DNA from: JADZAI01 sp964390465
GTDB lineage: Bacteria; Pseudomonadota; Alphaproteobacteria; Micropepsales; Micropepsaceae
NCBI GenBank assembly: GCA_964390465.1
Contig: CAYMIJ010000008.1
Span: 1-64,000 of the forward strand
Direction: 5' to 3'
Length of the DNA: 64,000 nt
In this document: piece after piece, positions 52,930 through 61,396 of the stretch
Layout of the letters: the number at the start of each line of letters is the position of its first letter
Numbering within the stretch: the stretch's first letter is position 1
Position numbers and translations under genes: made by a program
The notes under the pieces: model-generated
What the model was told of the DNA's origin: nothing
Seen by the model: the letters and a program-made list of their open reading frames with translations, nothing else
Databases searched by the model: none

Positions 52930-53403
52930 TCAGGCGGCCTGATGGTTGGAGGCCAGCGGTTCGGTCAGGATGGCGTAAAGCGCCGCACTGTCATCAGCGC
53001 CGCGCAGCTTTTCGCAGACCTGCATGTTGCGCAGCAAGCGCGACACACGCGACAGGGCCTTGAGGTGATCGGCCCCCGCCCCTTCCGGCGCCATCAGCAG
53101 GAAAACCAGATCGACCGGCTGGTCGTCGATAGAATCGAAGTCGATCTTCTGTTCCAGCCGCGCGAACACGCCGATGATGCGATCAAGCCCGGCAAACTTG
53201 CCGTGCGGGGTGGCGATGCCATGGCCAAAGCCGGTCGAGCCAAGACGTTCCCTTTCAAGCAGGGTTTCAAAGATCACCCTTTCGGCAAGGCCGGTCAGCG
53301 GCGCGGCGCGGGAGGCCAGTTCCTGAAGCAGATGCTTCTTGCTGGTGGCCTTCAGCGATCCAACGACGCCGGCCTGTGAAAGGATGTCGGACAAGTCAGC
53401 CAT
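52930..53403 (-). CDS. ptsN: Nitrogen-regulatory phosphotransferase protein EIIA-Ntr
   Basis: The 157-residue protein is the last phosphocarrier of the PTS-Ntr chain, tying carbon, nitrogen and potassium state to regulation. The phosphorylated histidine is His67 in HGIATPHGK. I chose the ATG at 53403 (MADLSDILSQ), which gives the usual length; an upstream ATG at 53442 would add 13 unlike residues. It lies downstream of rpoN and hpf, the classical sigma-54 neighbourhood. ptsP and ptsO are not in the window. Confidence 0.95.
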   Translation of the reverse strand: MADLSDILSQAGVVGSLKATSKKHLLQELASRAAPLTGLAERVIFETLLERERLGSTGFGHGIATPHGKFAGLDRIIGVFARLEQKIDFDSIDDQPVDLVFLLMAPEGAGADHLKALSRVSRLLRNMQVCEKLRGADDSAALYAILTEPLASNHQAA

Positions 53404-53465
53404 GGGCAGCGACCGATTCTGGGGGAGAGGAGACAGAGACATGGGCGGCGTACACGAACACTGTT

Positions 53466-54032
53466 TCAATTACGTTTGGGATCGAAGCTGGGGTCGATCC
53501 AGCCGATATGGCCGTCGGTGCGGCGGTAGACAACATTGAGCCCGCCCGTTGCGCCATTGCGGAACATGAGAACCGGCACGCCCGACAGATCAAGCTGGGC
53601 CACCGCATCACGCACCGAGAAGGTAGCGACCGAGGCCGGGGTTTCAGCAATGATGGTGGGCTCTGTGCCGTCTTCGCTTGCGCCATCTTTGGCCGCTTCG
53701 ATCACATAATACTGGCCGACATCTTCCTGCGTGCGCGGCTTATGATCCTTAAGGCGGCTCTTGTGCCGCGCCAGGCGCTTTTCCATACGGGCAGCGGCGA
53801 GATCAAAGCTCGCATAGATGTCGTGCGCATGGCTTTCGGCATACAGTTTCAGGCCCGAGGCGACATGGGCCGAGATGGTGCAGGCATAGGCTTCGCCATC
53901 ACGCGCAAAAACCACTGCCGCATCCAGTGATGAGTCGAAGTATTTTCCGATGCCCGCCTGCAGGCGTTCCCTGACATGGGTGCGCAGGGCTTCACCGGTG
54001 TCGATTTTCTGGCCGCTGATATGGATCTGCAT
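53466..54032 (-). CDS. hpf: Ribosome hibernation promoting factor, long form
   Basis: The 188-residue protein has an N-terminal S30AE domain (1-105, starting MQIHISGQKIDTGEAL) that binds the 30S decoding site. A C-terminal dimerisation domain (130-188) contains VLMFRNGATGGLNVVYRR. The long form pairs two 70S ribosomes into 100S dimers in stationary phase. It has its own likely promoter (54129-54157) and lies between rpoN and ptsN, as in many proteobacteria. Start and length are typical. Confidence 0.95.
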   Translation of the reverse strand: MQIHISGQKIDTGEALRTHVRERLQAGIGKYFDSSLDAAVVFARDGEAYACTISAHVASGLKLYAESHAHDIYASFDLAAARMEKRLARHKSRLKDHKPRTQEDVGQYYVIEAAKDGASEDGTEPTIIAETPASVATFSVRDAVAQLDLSGVPVLMFRNGATGGLNVVYRRTDGHIGWIDPSFDPKRN

Positions 54033-54128
54033 GTCTGGTCCATAAACCGGTCATCGCCGGACTGTCATGGTCGTGCCGTCACGCTATCACACAGGACGGC
54101 TTGGACCCCGTCCTTTTGCGAGGGGCGC

Positions 54129-54157
54129 GTGATAGGCGGGTGATGCCCCCAAGTCAA
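54129..54157 (-). promoter_or_regulatory. Candidate promoter of hpf
   Basis: On the minus strand TTGACT (complement of 54152-54157) and TATCAC (complement of 54129-54134) are separated by exactly 17 bp, about 95 bp before the hpf start and after the rpoN stop. It would let hpf be expressed apart from rpoN. Confidence 0.6.
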
Positions 54158-54219
54158 CGGGGTTTCCGTCACCGGAAGGTGCTGCTGACAGGCCCGCGGG
54201 TGGCTTGTGCCGGGCTGCA

Positions 54220-55743
54220 TCAGGCGGCAGCCGACAGTTTCAGCCGTCGCCGGTCAACTGACGAGGGAATCCTCATGGATTCCCGATACTTGGCAACGGT
54301 GCGGCGGGCGATATCAACGCCTTCGGCCTTGAGGATTTCGACAATCCGGTCGTCCGACAGCACGGTCTGGGGCTTTTCCTGCTCGATAAGGTCGCGAATG
54401 CGGTGACGCACAGCTTCGGCCGAATGCGCATCGCCACCTTCCGATGACTGAATGGCCGAGGTGAAGAAGTATTTCAGCTCAAACACCCCGCGCGGACATG
54501 ACAGATATTTGTTCGATGTGACGCGGCTGACGGTCGATTCATGCATCGAGATCGCTTCAGACACATTCTTGAGGATCAGCGGCTTGAGGTGACGCACGCC
54601 ATGCACAAAGAACGCATCCTGCTGGCGGACAATTTCGGTGGCGACTTTCAGAATGGTGCGGGCGCGCTGGTCCAGACTCTTCACAAGCCAGTTGGCGTTC
54701 ACCAGACAGTCGGCGACATAGGACTTGGCGTCGTGTCCCTTGGGTGATTTCATCAACTGCGACGCATAGCGGTTGTTGACCAGCACGCGTGGCAGGGTTT
54801 CGGCGTTCAGTTCAACGGCCCAGCCGCCATGGGCGGTTTCCTTGATGAAGACATCAGGCACGATGGCGGGTGAATCCTCGCCGCTGGCGAAGATGAGGCC
54901 GGGCTTGGGGTTCAGCGCACGGATTTCTGAAATCATCGCGGCGATGTCTTCGGCATCGACACCTGAAACGCGCATCAACCCAACAAGGTCGCGCCGCGCC
55001 AGCATGTCGAGATTGGCAATCACCGCCTGCATGGCCGGGTCGTAACGATCCTGTTCCTTCAGCTGGATCGCCAGACATTCGGCCAGCGACCTTGCACACA
55101 CGCCCGATGGATCAAAACGCTGCATGCGCGAAAGGATGGCTTCGACTTCGGCGTCACTGACGCCCAGCCTTTCCGCCGCCCCGCCCAAATCAGCCGGAAT
55201 ATAGCCCGTCTCGTCCACGAGATCGGCCAGCCAGCCTGCGATCAGCTTTTCGCCCGGATCGGCAAATTCAAGCTGGACCTGTTCATCGAGATGATCGCGC
55301 AGCGTTTTTTCGCGCGTGAGCATGGCTTCAAGGTCCACGGCGTCGCCATCGAACGCGCTGCTGCCCGTGCTACCCGAGGCGCCCCAGTCAATCGGTCCGC
55401 TGCCTGCATCCGGGTCGCCGCGTTCGGCGGCATCGGCCCGGCTTTCATCGGCGTAGACATTTTCAAAGCCGTTATCGAGCGCCGTTTCAGCCGAAACGCC
55501 ATGTTCCAGTGCCTGATCAAGACGTTCGGGGGTGCTGGTTTCCAGCACCGGCGCCGCATCGCGCTCGTCTTCGCGCCCGCCGGGTGCTTCGCGTTCAAGG
55601 ATCGGGTTCCGTTCAAGCTCGTCCTCGACATAGGACTGAAGCTCAAGGTTCGACAGCTGCAACAGCTTGATCGCCTGCTGCAGCTGCGGCGTCATGACAA
55701 GCGCCTGGCCCTGCCGGATCTCCAGCCTTTGCCCGATCGCCAT
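54220..55743 (-). CDS. rpoN: RNA polymerase sigma-54 factor
   Basis: RpoN directs RNA polymerase to -24/-12 promoters and needs an AAA+ activator. The 507-residue protein has the Gln-rich N-terminal activator-binding region (LEIRQGQALVMTPQLQQAIK), an acidic region II with many Asp and Glu, the core-binding region and a helix-turn-helix. The RpoN box ARRTVAKYRE is at about residues 479-488. It stands between lptB and hpf. Length is usual. I searched a few upstream regions here for -24/-12 sites and found none that I trust. Confidence 0.97.
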   Translation of the reverse strand: MAIGQRLEIRQGQALVMTPQLQQAIKLLQLSNLELQSYVEDELERNPILEREAPGGREDERDAAPVLETSTPERLDQALEHGVSAETALDNGFENVYADESRADAAERGDPDAGSGPIDWGASGSTGSSAFDGDAVDLEAMLTREKTLRDHLDEQVQLEFADPGEKLIAGWLADLVDETGYIPADLGGAAERLGVSDAEVEAILSRMQRFDPSGVCARSLAECLAIQLKEQDRYDPAMQAVIANLDMLARRDLVGLMRVSGVDAEDIAAMISEIRALNPKPGLIFASGEDSPAIVPDVFIKETAHGGWAVELNAETLPRVLVNNRYASQLMKSPKGHDAKSYVADCLVNANWLVKSLDQRARTILKVATEIVRQQDAFFVHGVRHLKPLILKNVSEAISMHESTVSRVTSNKYLSCPRGVFELKYFFTSAIQSSEGGDAHSAEAVRHRIRDLIEQEKPQTVLSDDRIVEILKAEGVDIARRTVAKYRESMRIPSSVDRRRLKLSAAA

Positions 55744-55766
55744 GCCCGTTGCCCCCTATTGACCGG

Positions 55767-56573
55767 TTAAAGACTGAATTTTTCGCCGAGATAGACGCGC
55801 CGCACTTCACGGTCACCGACGATCTCGGATGGCGTGCCTTCCATCAGCACGCGCCCGCTATGGATGATCGAGGCGCGGTCGATGATGTCGAGCGTCTCGC
55901 GCACATTGTGATCGGTGATGAGAACACCGATGCCGCGATCCTTGAGATGAGTGACCAGCGCACGGATATCGCCGACGGCAATCGGATCAATCCCGGCAAA
56001 GGGTTCATCGAGCAGGATATAAGACGGCGAACTGGCCAGCGCGCGGGCGATTTCGACCCGGCGACGTTCACCACCCGAAAGCGCAATGGCGGGCGACCGG
56101 GCGAGATGTTCCACGCCAAACTCAGCCAGCAGTTCCTGGGTGAGCTGGCGCGCCCGGGCCTTGTTCTTTTCGCTGAGCTCAGCCACCGCCATGACATTGT
56201 CTTCAACGGTCAGCCCACGGAAGATCGAGGCTTCCTGCGGCAGGTAGCCAAGACCCAGCCGCGCCCGGCGATACATCGGCATGGCCGTCACGTCCGTGCC
56301 GTCCAGCTCGATCGTGCCGTAATCGGCACTGATGAGCCCCATGATCATGTAGAATGTTGTGGTCTTCCCCGCCCCGTTCGGCCCCAGCAGGCCGACCGAT
56401 TCACCCCGCCGCAGCTCAAGGCTGACATTGCGGACCACGGGGCGCTTCTTGAAGCTCTTGCCGATCTGGCGAACCACCAGCCCACCACGGCCCTGCACCA
56501 CGGTGGGTGAGGGCCCATTGGCCGCATTTTTCGCGGTTTCTGGCGGTTGAACAGTCATGCTGGCACCCATCAA
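55767..56573 (-). CDS. lptB: LPS export ABC transporter ATP-binding protein LptB
   Basis: LptB drives extraction of LPS from the inner membrane with LptF, LptG and LptC. The 268-residue ATPase has Walker A GPNGAGKTT, signature LSGGERRRVE and Walker B YILLDEPFAG. An N-terminal extension of about 30 residues precedes the usual start region (VVRQIGKSFKKRPVV). It follows lptA by 139 bp on the same strand and precedes rpoN by 23 bp. The lptC-lptA-lptB-rpoN order supports the call. lptF and lptG are not in the window. Confidence 0.96.
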   Translation of the reverse strand: MMGASMTVQPPETAKNAANGPSPTVVQGRGGLVVRQIGKSFKKRPVVRNVSLELRRGESVGLLGPNGAGKTTTFYMIMGLISADYGTIELDGTDVTAMPMYRRARLGLGYLPQEASIFRGLTVEDNVMAVAELSEKNKARARQLTQELLAEFGVEHLARSPAIALSGGERRRVEIARALASSPSYILLDEPFAGIDPIAVGDIRALVTHLKDRGIGVLITDHNVRETLDIIDRASIIHSGRVLMEGTPSEIVGDREVRRVYLGEKFSL

Positions 56574-56712
56574 AGCGTGCGCGCCTTAACATCGGATGAA
56601 GTTCCACCCATGTGGCGCGCTTCTTGCGTTCATCGTTAACGCCAGACTGTGCCGGAAGCAGGGCCGCTGTCCACTGCCTTTTGCTGCAGGTGCGAGAAGT
56701 AGCGAAAAACCG

Positions 56713-57216
56713 CTATTTTGCCGTGGTTTCGGACGGGTAGAGCACGCCATCGACGCGACCGTCACCCCGGCCCTTGCCGCTCAGGGTGGCAGTGCCGGCA
56801 TTCAGATCGACCAACAATTCAGTGCCGCGCATGGTGTTACGCCCTTGGGTCAGCACCACATCACCGGTCAGGCGGATGGTCTTGCCCGGAATGTCGTAAA
56901 CGACCAGCGGGGCGGTTGCCGTGGCATCGCGCGAGGTGATGATCACATTGCCCGAAGCCGTGACCCGCGTGATCTTCTTGCCTGGCACCTCGGCCACGAC
57001 CTTGTCGGCACGCATGACCATCTCGCCCTGCGTGATGCGCACCGCGCCTTCATAGCTGATGGTTTCCGCTTTCCAGTCGGCTTCGTTGGTGTCGGCAGAA
57101 ATGTTGACCGGCTCGTTCGAGGATTTGCCGAGATCACCGAAGGGCACCTTTTCAGCCGCCAGGGCCGGGGCCGCGCCCAGAGTCAGAGCCAGAACGAGAA
57201 GTGTCTGCCGCATCAT
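56713..57216 (-). CDS. lptA: LPS export periplasmic bridge protein LptA
   Basis: The 167-residue protein has a signal peptide (MMRQTLLVLALTLGAAPALAA) and an OstA-like beta-jellyroll with repeated short strands (ADKVVAEVPGKKIT, TASGNVIITSRD, TGDVVLTQGRNTMRGTELLVDL). It forms the periplasmic bridge carrying LPS to LptDE. It overlaps lptC by 4 nt. Two adjacent ATG codons could start it (57216, 57213). Confidence 0.93.
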   Translation of the reverse strand: MMRQTLLVLALTLGAAPALAAEKVPFGDLGKSSNEPVNISADTNEADWKAETISYEGAVRITQGEMVMRADKVVAEVPGKKITRVTASGNVIITSRDATATAPLVVYDIPGKTIRLTGDVVLTQGRNTMRGTELLVDLNAGTATLSGKGRGDGRVDGVLYPSETTAK

Positions 57217-57878
57217 GGCGCCTTGTCCTTGCTGTCGCTGACCGCTGCCGGATCAAATGTGGTGTTGACGCCGCCCGTGAAGGTCAGGCGCTTGATCGAC
57301 TTGTCGATGTGAAACCCGGCGGCCTCGATGACCCCTTGCGGGCCCGTCACCCTGACCGGCGCATCGCCGGAAAAAACACCTGTCTTCACATTGCCTTCAG
57401 CGCGTTCTGTTTCCAGCCGGTACTGATCGGCCAGTTCGATGACCACCCCGCCGCTGACCCGTGCCGCACCGGTTTCAGGATGCACCGAGCCTTCAGCCGC
57501 CACCAGATGCATCGGACCGTCTTCCAGTTCCAGCCGGGCATCCAGCTTCTTCAGTTCAACCAGACCCTCGCGCGTCTGCGAGGCGCCGCTGGCCGTCACC
57601 TTATAGGGTTTGCCGTTCTGCGAGGTGCCGGTGAGCACCGGCGCATCCATCTCGATGCCCGGCGCGCCGCTGCCTGCGAAATGCTCATCTGGCCGGTCGG
57701 TCAGTGCCACGCTGAGAAACACCGCGCCGATCCCCAGCACCGCCAGCAGCGGCAGCACAATCTTCAGCAGCGCCACGCGGCGAGCATGACGCGCGGCCTG
57801 TGCGACATGCGCGGCGATCACCGCTTCATCGCGCCGGCGCAGGTTCTTCAGGCGGAGGGCCGGTTGCTCGCCCGTCAT
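57213..57878 (-). CDS. lptC: LPS export inner-membrane protein LptC
   Basis: The 221-residue protein has one N-terminal membrane helix (about 34-54, VALLKIVLPLLAVLGIGAVFL) and a periplasmic LptC-type jellyroll (VTASGASQTREGLVEL, VSGGVVIELADQY). It hands LPS from LptBFG to LptA. The ATG at 57878 overlaps the kdsD stop by 4 nt; an upstream in-frame start would lie inside kdsD. It overlaps lptA by 4 nt. Confidence 0.91.
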   Translation of the reverse strand: MTGEQPALRLKNLRRRDEAVIAAHVAQAARHARRVALLKIVLPLLAVLGIGAVFLSVALTDRPDEHFAGSGAPGIEMDAPVLTGTSQNGKPYKVTASGASQTREGLVELKKLDARLELEDGPMHLVAAEGSVHPETGAARVSGGVVIELADQYRLETERAEGNVKTGVFSGDAPVRVTGPQGVIEAAGFHIDKSIKRLTFTGGVNTTFDPAAVSDSKDKAP

Positions 57879-58852
57879 GCAAGGCCAGCCTTCAGACAAT
57901 CGTGAATGTGGATAAGGCCGAGCGGGCGGCCTTCGCCATCCACCACGAACAGCGCCGTGATGGCATGCCGGTTCAGCAGCGCCAGCGCCTCGGACGCCAG
58001 CGCCGTGGGCGCGATGGTGCGCGGATTGCGGGTCATCACCTCAGCAGCGCGGCGACCCGACAGATTTTCGCCAAAGCGGCGGCGCATATCGCCATCCGTG
58101 ATGATGCCCGCCAGGCGCCCGTCAGCGCCGGTGATGCCGACACAGCCGAAACGCCGCGCTGTCATGATGGCGACCGCATCTTCCATCGTGGCGTCATCAC
58201 CAGCCAGCGGCATTTCACCGGGGCCGTGCATCAGGTCAGACACACTCAGCAGCGCCTGCCCCAGCGAGCCGCCCGGATGAAAGACCTTGTACTGGCTGCG
58301 GTCGAAGCCGCGCCGCTCCATCAGCGCGACGGCCAGCGCATCGCCCAGCGCCAGCATCATGGTGGTCGAGGTGGTGGGCGCCATGCCAAGCGGACAGGCC
58401 TCATCAGCCGGGGGCAGCAGAAGGGCGACATCGGCCGCCTTCAGCAAGGTGCTACCCGGGCGCGAGGCCATGCCGATGAGCGGAATGCGCTGACGGCGCG
58501 TGTGCACGATCAGATCAGCCAGCTCGCGTGTTTCGCCGGAATTGGACAGAACCAGCACCGCATCGCGCGGCGTGATCATGCCCAGATCGCCGTGACTGGC
58601 CTCAGCCGGATGCACGAACTGCGCGGGCGTGCCGGTGGAGGCAAAGGTGGCAGCGATCTTGGTGGAGACATGGTGGCTCTTGCCCATGCCGGAAACGATC
58701 ACCCGTCCGCTCGCCGCCAGCAGGACGTCGACGGCCCTGGAGAAGGCGCCATCAAGATGCGCGGAAAGCGCCGTCAGCGCCGCGCTTTCCATGTCAAGGA
58801 CGCGGCGGGCGATGACGATGTCTGCAACATCCTGACGGGCAGGCGTAACCAC
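57875..58852 (-). CDS. kdsD: Arabinose-5-phosphate isomerase KdsD/KpsF (SIS and CBS domains)
   Basis: The 325-residue protein converts ribulose 5-phosphate to arabinose 5-phosphate, the first step of Kdo synthesis for LPS. The SIS domain (about 30-170) contains VSGMGKSHHVSTKIAATFASTG and VLSNSGETREL. Two CBS domains follow at about 200-325. I chose GTG at 58852, because AAGGAG lies 10 nt upstream and the product length fits; a TTG at 58930 would add 26 residues. It overlaps lptC by 4 nt, and the kdsD-lptC-lptA-lptB order strengthens the call. Confidence 0.93.
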   Translation of the reverse strand: MVTPARQDVADIVIARRVLDMESAALTALSAHLDGAFSRAVDVLLAASGRVIVSGMGKSHHVSTKIAATFASTGTPAQFVHPAEASHGDLGMITPRDAVLVLSNSGETRELADLIVHTRRQRIPLIGMASRPGSTLLKAADVALLLPPADEACPLGMAPTTSTTMMLALGDALAVALMERRGFDRSQYKVFHPGGSLGQALLSVSDLMHGPGEMPLAGDDATMEDAVAIMTARRFGCVGITGADGRLAGIITDGDMRRRFGENLSGRRAAEVMTRNPRTIAPTALASEALALLNRHAITALFVVDGEGRPLGLIHIHDCLKAGLA

Positions 58853-58933
58853 AGGCTGGCGCGCTCCTTGATACGGCAGACCTGAAATAGTCTGCCCGTG
58901 CCCGCCCGTCCATACGCACGTCTGTGGCAAGGC

Positions 58934-59533
58934 TCAGGGCTGGCGGCGCATCCGCAGCGCCAGCAGGGCGTCGATCACGAAACTGAGCAGCACATAGGCG
59001 ATGAAGAGATAAAGGCCCGATTCCAGAACCGTCACCGTACTGACCCTAGCAAGGCCCGGCTGGTCGCCCTCGCCGATCGAACCGGCGCCCATGATGGAGA
59101 CGATGATGGCGACGACGAAAATATCCACCATAGCAAAGCGGCCGATGAACTGAAGCACTGCGGCCGCCCGTGCAGCGCGCGGTCCCCTGCCAGCCGCCAG
59201 CACCAGCGCCACGCCCGCATTCTTGGCGAGCGGCAGGACAATGCCGAAGAAAAACAAAAGCCCGGCAATCAGCGTGTAGTGGGTTTCCACAAGGCGGTGG
59301 ATCATCGAAAAGACCGAACGTGTTTCGTCGATAATGGTCAGATGACGCACCGATTCCGGCATGAAGTCAGGCAGATCCGCCGTTGCCCGCACGGTGACCA
59401 GCGGCTGCATCCAGGCGATAACCAGCATCACCACCGCCAGCACCAGCAGCGCCCACAACACCATCGTGCCTGCCCGGCTGTTCAGCCAGACATGCAGTGA
59501 TGCAGGCGCGGGGTCAGTGGGCGAAGATGTCAT
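58934..59533 (-). CDS. Paraquat-inducible protein A (PqiA)-family membrane protein
   Basis: The 199-residue protein has four membrane helices and the conserved RFAMVDIFVVAIIVSIM segment of PqiA-type proteins. An acidic first loop is present. In E. coli PqiA works with PqiB, an MCE-domain lipid transport protein; no MCE gene is here. The last family hallmark, a C-terminal helix LYLFIAYVLLSFVIDALLAL, is present. Its start overlaps the end of the RNase D gene by 20 nt. It may serve lipid traffic in the envelope; that is inference. Confidence 0.8.
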   Translation of the reverse strand: MTSSPTDPAPASLHVWLNSRAGTMVLWALLVLAVVMLVIAWMQPLVTVRATADLPDFMPESVRHLTIIDETRSVFSMIHRLVETHYTLIAGLLFFFGIVLPLAKNAGVALVLAAGRGPRAARAAAVLQFIGRFAMVDIFVVAIIVSIMGAGSIGEGDQPGLARVSTVTVLESGLYLFIAYVLLSFVIDALLALRMRRQP

Positions 59534-60137
59534 TCTCGTCGCTGTTCACGAAGCCGGTAAGATCGAGCTCGGCGCGCACCGGCAGAAAGCGGAAACAGGC
59601 GTCGGCCAGATGGGTGCGGCCTTCGCGCGCCAGCATGGCGTCCAGTATGGCCTTGGCCTTATGCAGGTGCAGCACATCGCTGGCGGCGTATTCAAGCTGT
59701 TCCTTACTGAGCTTTTCCGCGCCCCAGTCTGAACTTTGCGAGGCCTTGGAAAGATCAACGCCCAGCAGTTCCTTCACCAGATCCTTCAGGCCGTGGCGGT
59801 CGGTATAGGTGCGCGCCAGTTTCGAGGCGATCTTGGTGCAATAGACCGGGCTGGTGAGCACACCCAGATAACGCTTCATGACGGCAATATCGAAACGCCC
59901 GAAATGAAACAGCTTGGTGACCGACCCATCGCCGAGCAGCGCCTTGAGGTTCGGGCAGTCATAACCGCCCGCGGGGCTGAACTTGACGAGATGGGCATCG
60001 CCATCACCCGCCGAAAGCTGGACCAGACACAGTCGGTCGCGATGCGGATTGAGGCCGAGCGTTTCACTGTCGATGGCCACCAGCGGCCCGAGTTTGAGCC
60101 CGTCCGGCAGATCGCCCTGATGTAGATGGATCGTCAT
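59514..60137 (-). CDS. rnd: RNase D-like 3'-5' exonuclease
   Basis: The 207-residue protein is the DEDD-type exonuclease domain alone, without the HRDC domains of full RNase D. Catalytic residues are in AIDSETLGL, KLFHFGRFDI and EYAASDVLHL (DEDDy type). It trims RNA 3' ends, probably tRNA precursors. Short RNase D forms like this are common in alphaproteobacteria. It overlaps pqiA by 20 nt. Confidence 0.92.
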   Translation of the reverse strand: MTIHLHQGDLPDGLKLGPLVAIDSETLGLNPHRDRLCLVQLSAGDGDAHLVKFSPAGGYDCPNLKALLGDGSVTKLFHFGRFDIAVMKRYLGVLTSPVYCTKIASKLARTYTDRHGLKDLVKELLGVDLSKASQSSDWGAEKLSKEQLEYAASDVLHLHKAKAILDAMLAREGRTHLADACFRFLPVRAELDLTGFVNSDENDIFAH

Positions 60138-60198
60138 GCCCCAGCCATGCCGGGAAGCAGCGCCGCCGTCAACGACAAGCCTGCTGAGGCCAGCGTTT

Positions 60199-60567
60199 TC
60201 AGGAACGGAAAACCAGTGCCCGCAGCAGAAAGAACTGCGTCACGCCGACGACCACAACCGCAACCAGCTGAACCGCCTGATGGGGAAAGCCCATATGATC
60301 GGTGCCGATCATCAGCAACAGCAGATTGATGACATAGCCAATGGCGTAGACGCCCAGAAACCGCACGATGCTGCCGCGCTGCTGAAAGCTGTAGCGGGCG
60401 TGACCCTTATAGGCGATCAGGGTCGCGACGCCGTACATGAGCGTGACCACCAGTTTAGGAGACGGCCAGATCCACGTCACGATCAGGTAGGCCACATAAC
60501 CAGCCAGATTGGATGCCAAGCCGACCGATGCAAAACGGATGAATGCGCGTAGCGTGTCGTTGCTCAT
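60199..60567 (-). CDS. GtrA-family membrane protein
   Basis: The 122-residue protein has four membrane helices and a polar segment (YKGHARYSFQ) at the place of the GtrA family's conserved N-x-T-F motif; here the Asn-Arg-Thr is altered. It is expected to flip a lipid-linked sugar or related molecule. It lies 13 bp downstream of the wbqC-like gene. No GT2 partner is adjacent, unlike the gtrA-like gene at 37 kb. Confidence 0.83.
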   Translation of the reverse strand: MSNDTLRAFIRFASVGLASNLAGYVAYLIVTWIWPSPKLVVTLMYGVATLIAYKGHARYSFQQRGSIVRFLGVYAIGYVINLLLLMIGTDHMGFPHQAVQLVAVVVVGVTQFFLLRALVFRS

Positions 60568-60580
60568 GTGCCGCCCCGCT

Positions 60581-61273
60581 TCATGGCAGCCGCGTCATAT
60601 AGCGTCGCGATTCAGGCCCGCAGTTAAACAGGACATCCAGGACGCTGACCGCGTGTTCAAACGGCCCGTGAAGCTGCGGATAAGGCTGATAGCCTTCATA
60701 CCCAAACCAGCGCACCTTGATGTTGCGCCGCGTGAACGGTGTGAGATCCAGATAGGCCTGAGCGGCGGGGCCAGACACATATTCATGCGCGCCCGCCTGC
60801 TCGCAGATATAGGCCAGACGCTCGCTTCTGTCGTCTGCAAGCTGATAGGTCGATGAATCCGTCACCGTGGTGTTGATCCTGAGGTAACCCGCCAAGGCCT
60901 CGATGAAGCGCCGGTTGATGGCTGAAAGATGGGTTTCGCTGGCCGACGCATAGAGCGGTTCGAGCCACGATGCGATGTCGGCAAAATGCATCGCTTCACG
61001 ATAGTTCTGAACCAGCATGCTCCAGTGCGCGGCGTGCCAGCCCGCGTCTGCCACTTCCATGTCGCGGATATTCGCGTGATAATTGTTCTTCGATTTCACC
61101 GGAATGGTCAGCCAGCGCGGCCCTTGCGCGGTCTTGATGAGGTTGCGGTTGCGCCAGTCCCGCCTTGTATATTGGACGTCATCAAACAGGACGAATTCGT
61201 CCACTGACGCAATCAGATCAAAATAGCCTTTCCACGGGATGTAATTCGACTGAACGATGGCAATGCTTTTCAT
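60581..61273 (-). CDS. WbqC-family protein
   Basis: The 230-residue protein begins MKSIAIVQSNYIPWKGYFDLI and has DVQYTRRDWRNRN, the family signature of WbqC-like proteins in O-antigen and capsule clusters. A late YVSGPAAQAYLD motif is present. The family is not biochemically settled to my knowledge; a role in amino-sugar modification is often suggested. The ATG at 61273 is chosen over a GTG at 61294. It is divergent from rfbA-wecE-rfbB, which fits a role in that sugar's use. Confidence 0.82.
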   Translation of the reverse strand: MKSIAIVQSNYIPWKGYFDLIASVDEFVLFDDVQYTRRDWRNRNLIKTAQGPRWLTIPVKSKNNYHANIRDMEVADAGWHAAHWSMLVQNYREAMHFADIASWLEPLYASASETHLSAINRRFIEALAGYLRINTTVTDSSTYQLADDRSERLAYICEQAGAHEYVSGPAAQAYLDLTPFTRRNIKVRWFGYEGYQPYPQLHGPFEHAVSVLDVLFNCGPESRRYMTRLP

Positions 61274-61396
61274 CGGGCGCACACACTGGCACATCCCGTA
61301 TTGGGCCTTGCGTCACACAGAGGCACAATGCCACGACTGCCGGAGGGGCCGGGGCGTGACACATCATACTGAAGCGGGCCGCAGCCGGGGAAACAC

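Noticed and set aside
54093..54117. Hairpin AGGACGG/CCGTCCT followed by T residues
   Set aside because: The T-run is on the plus strand while the flanking genes are on the minus strand, so it does not terminate either of them.
61274..61396. Possible sigma-54 promoter (TGGCAC) between wbqC and rfbA
   Set aside because: The -12 GC element is missing at the needed distance.
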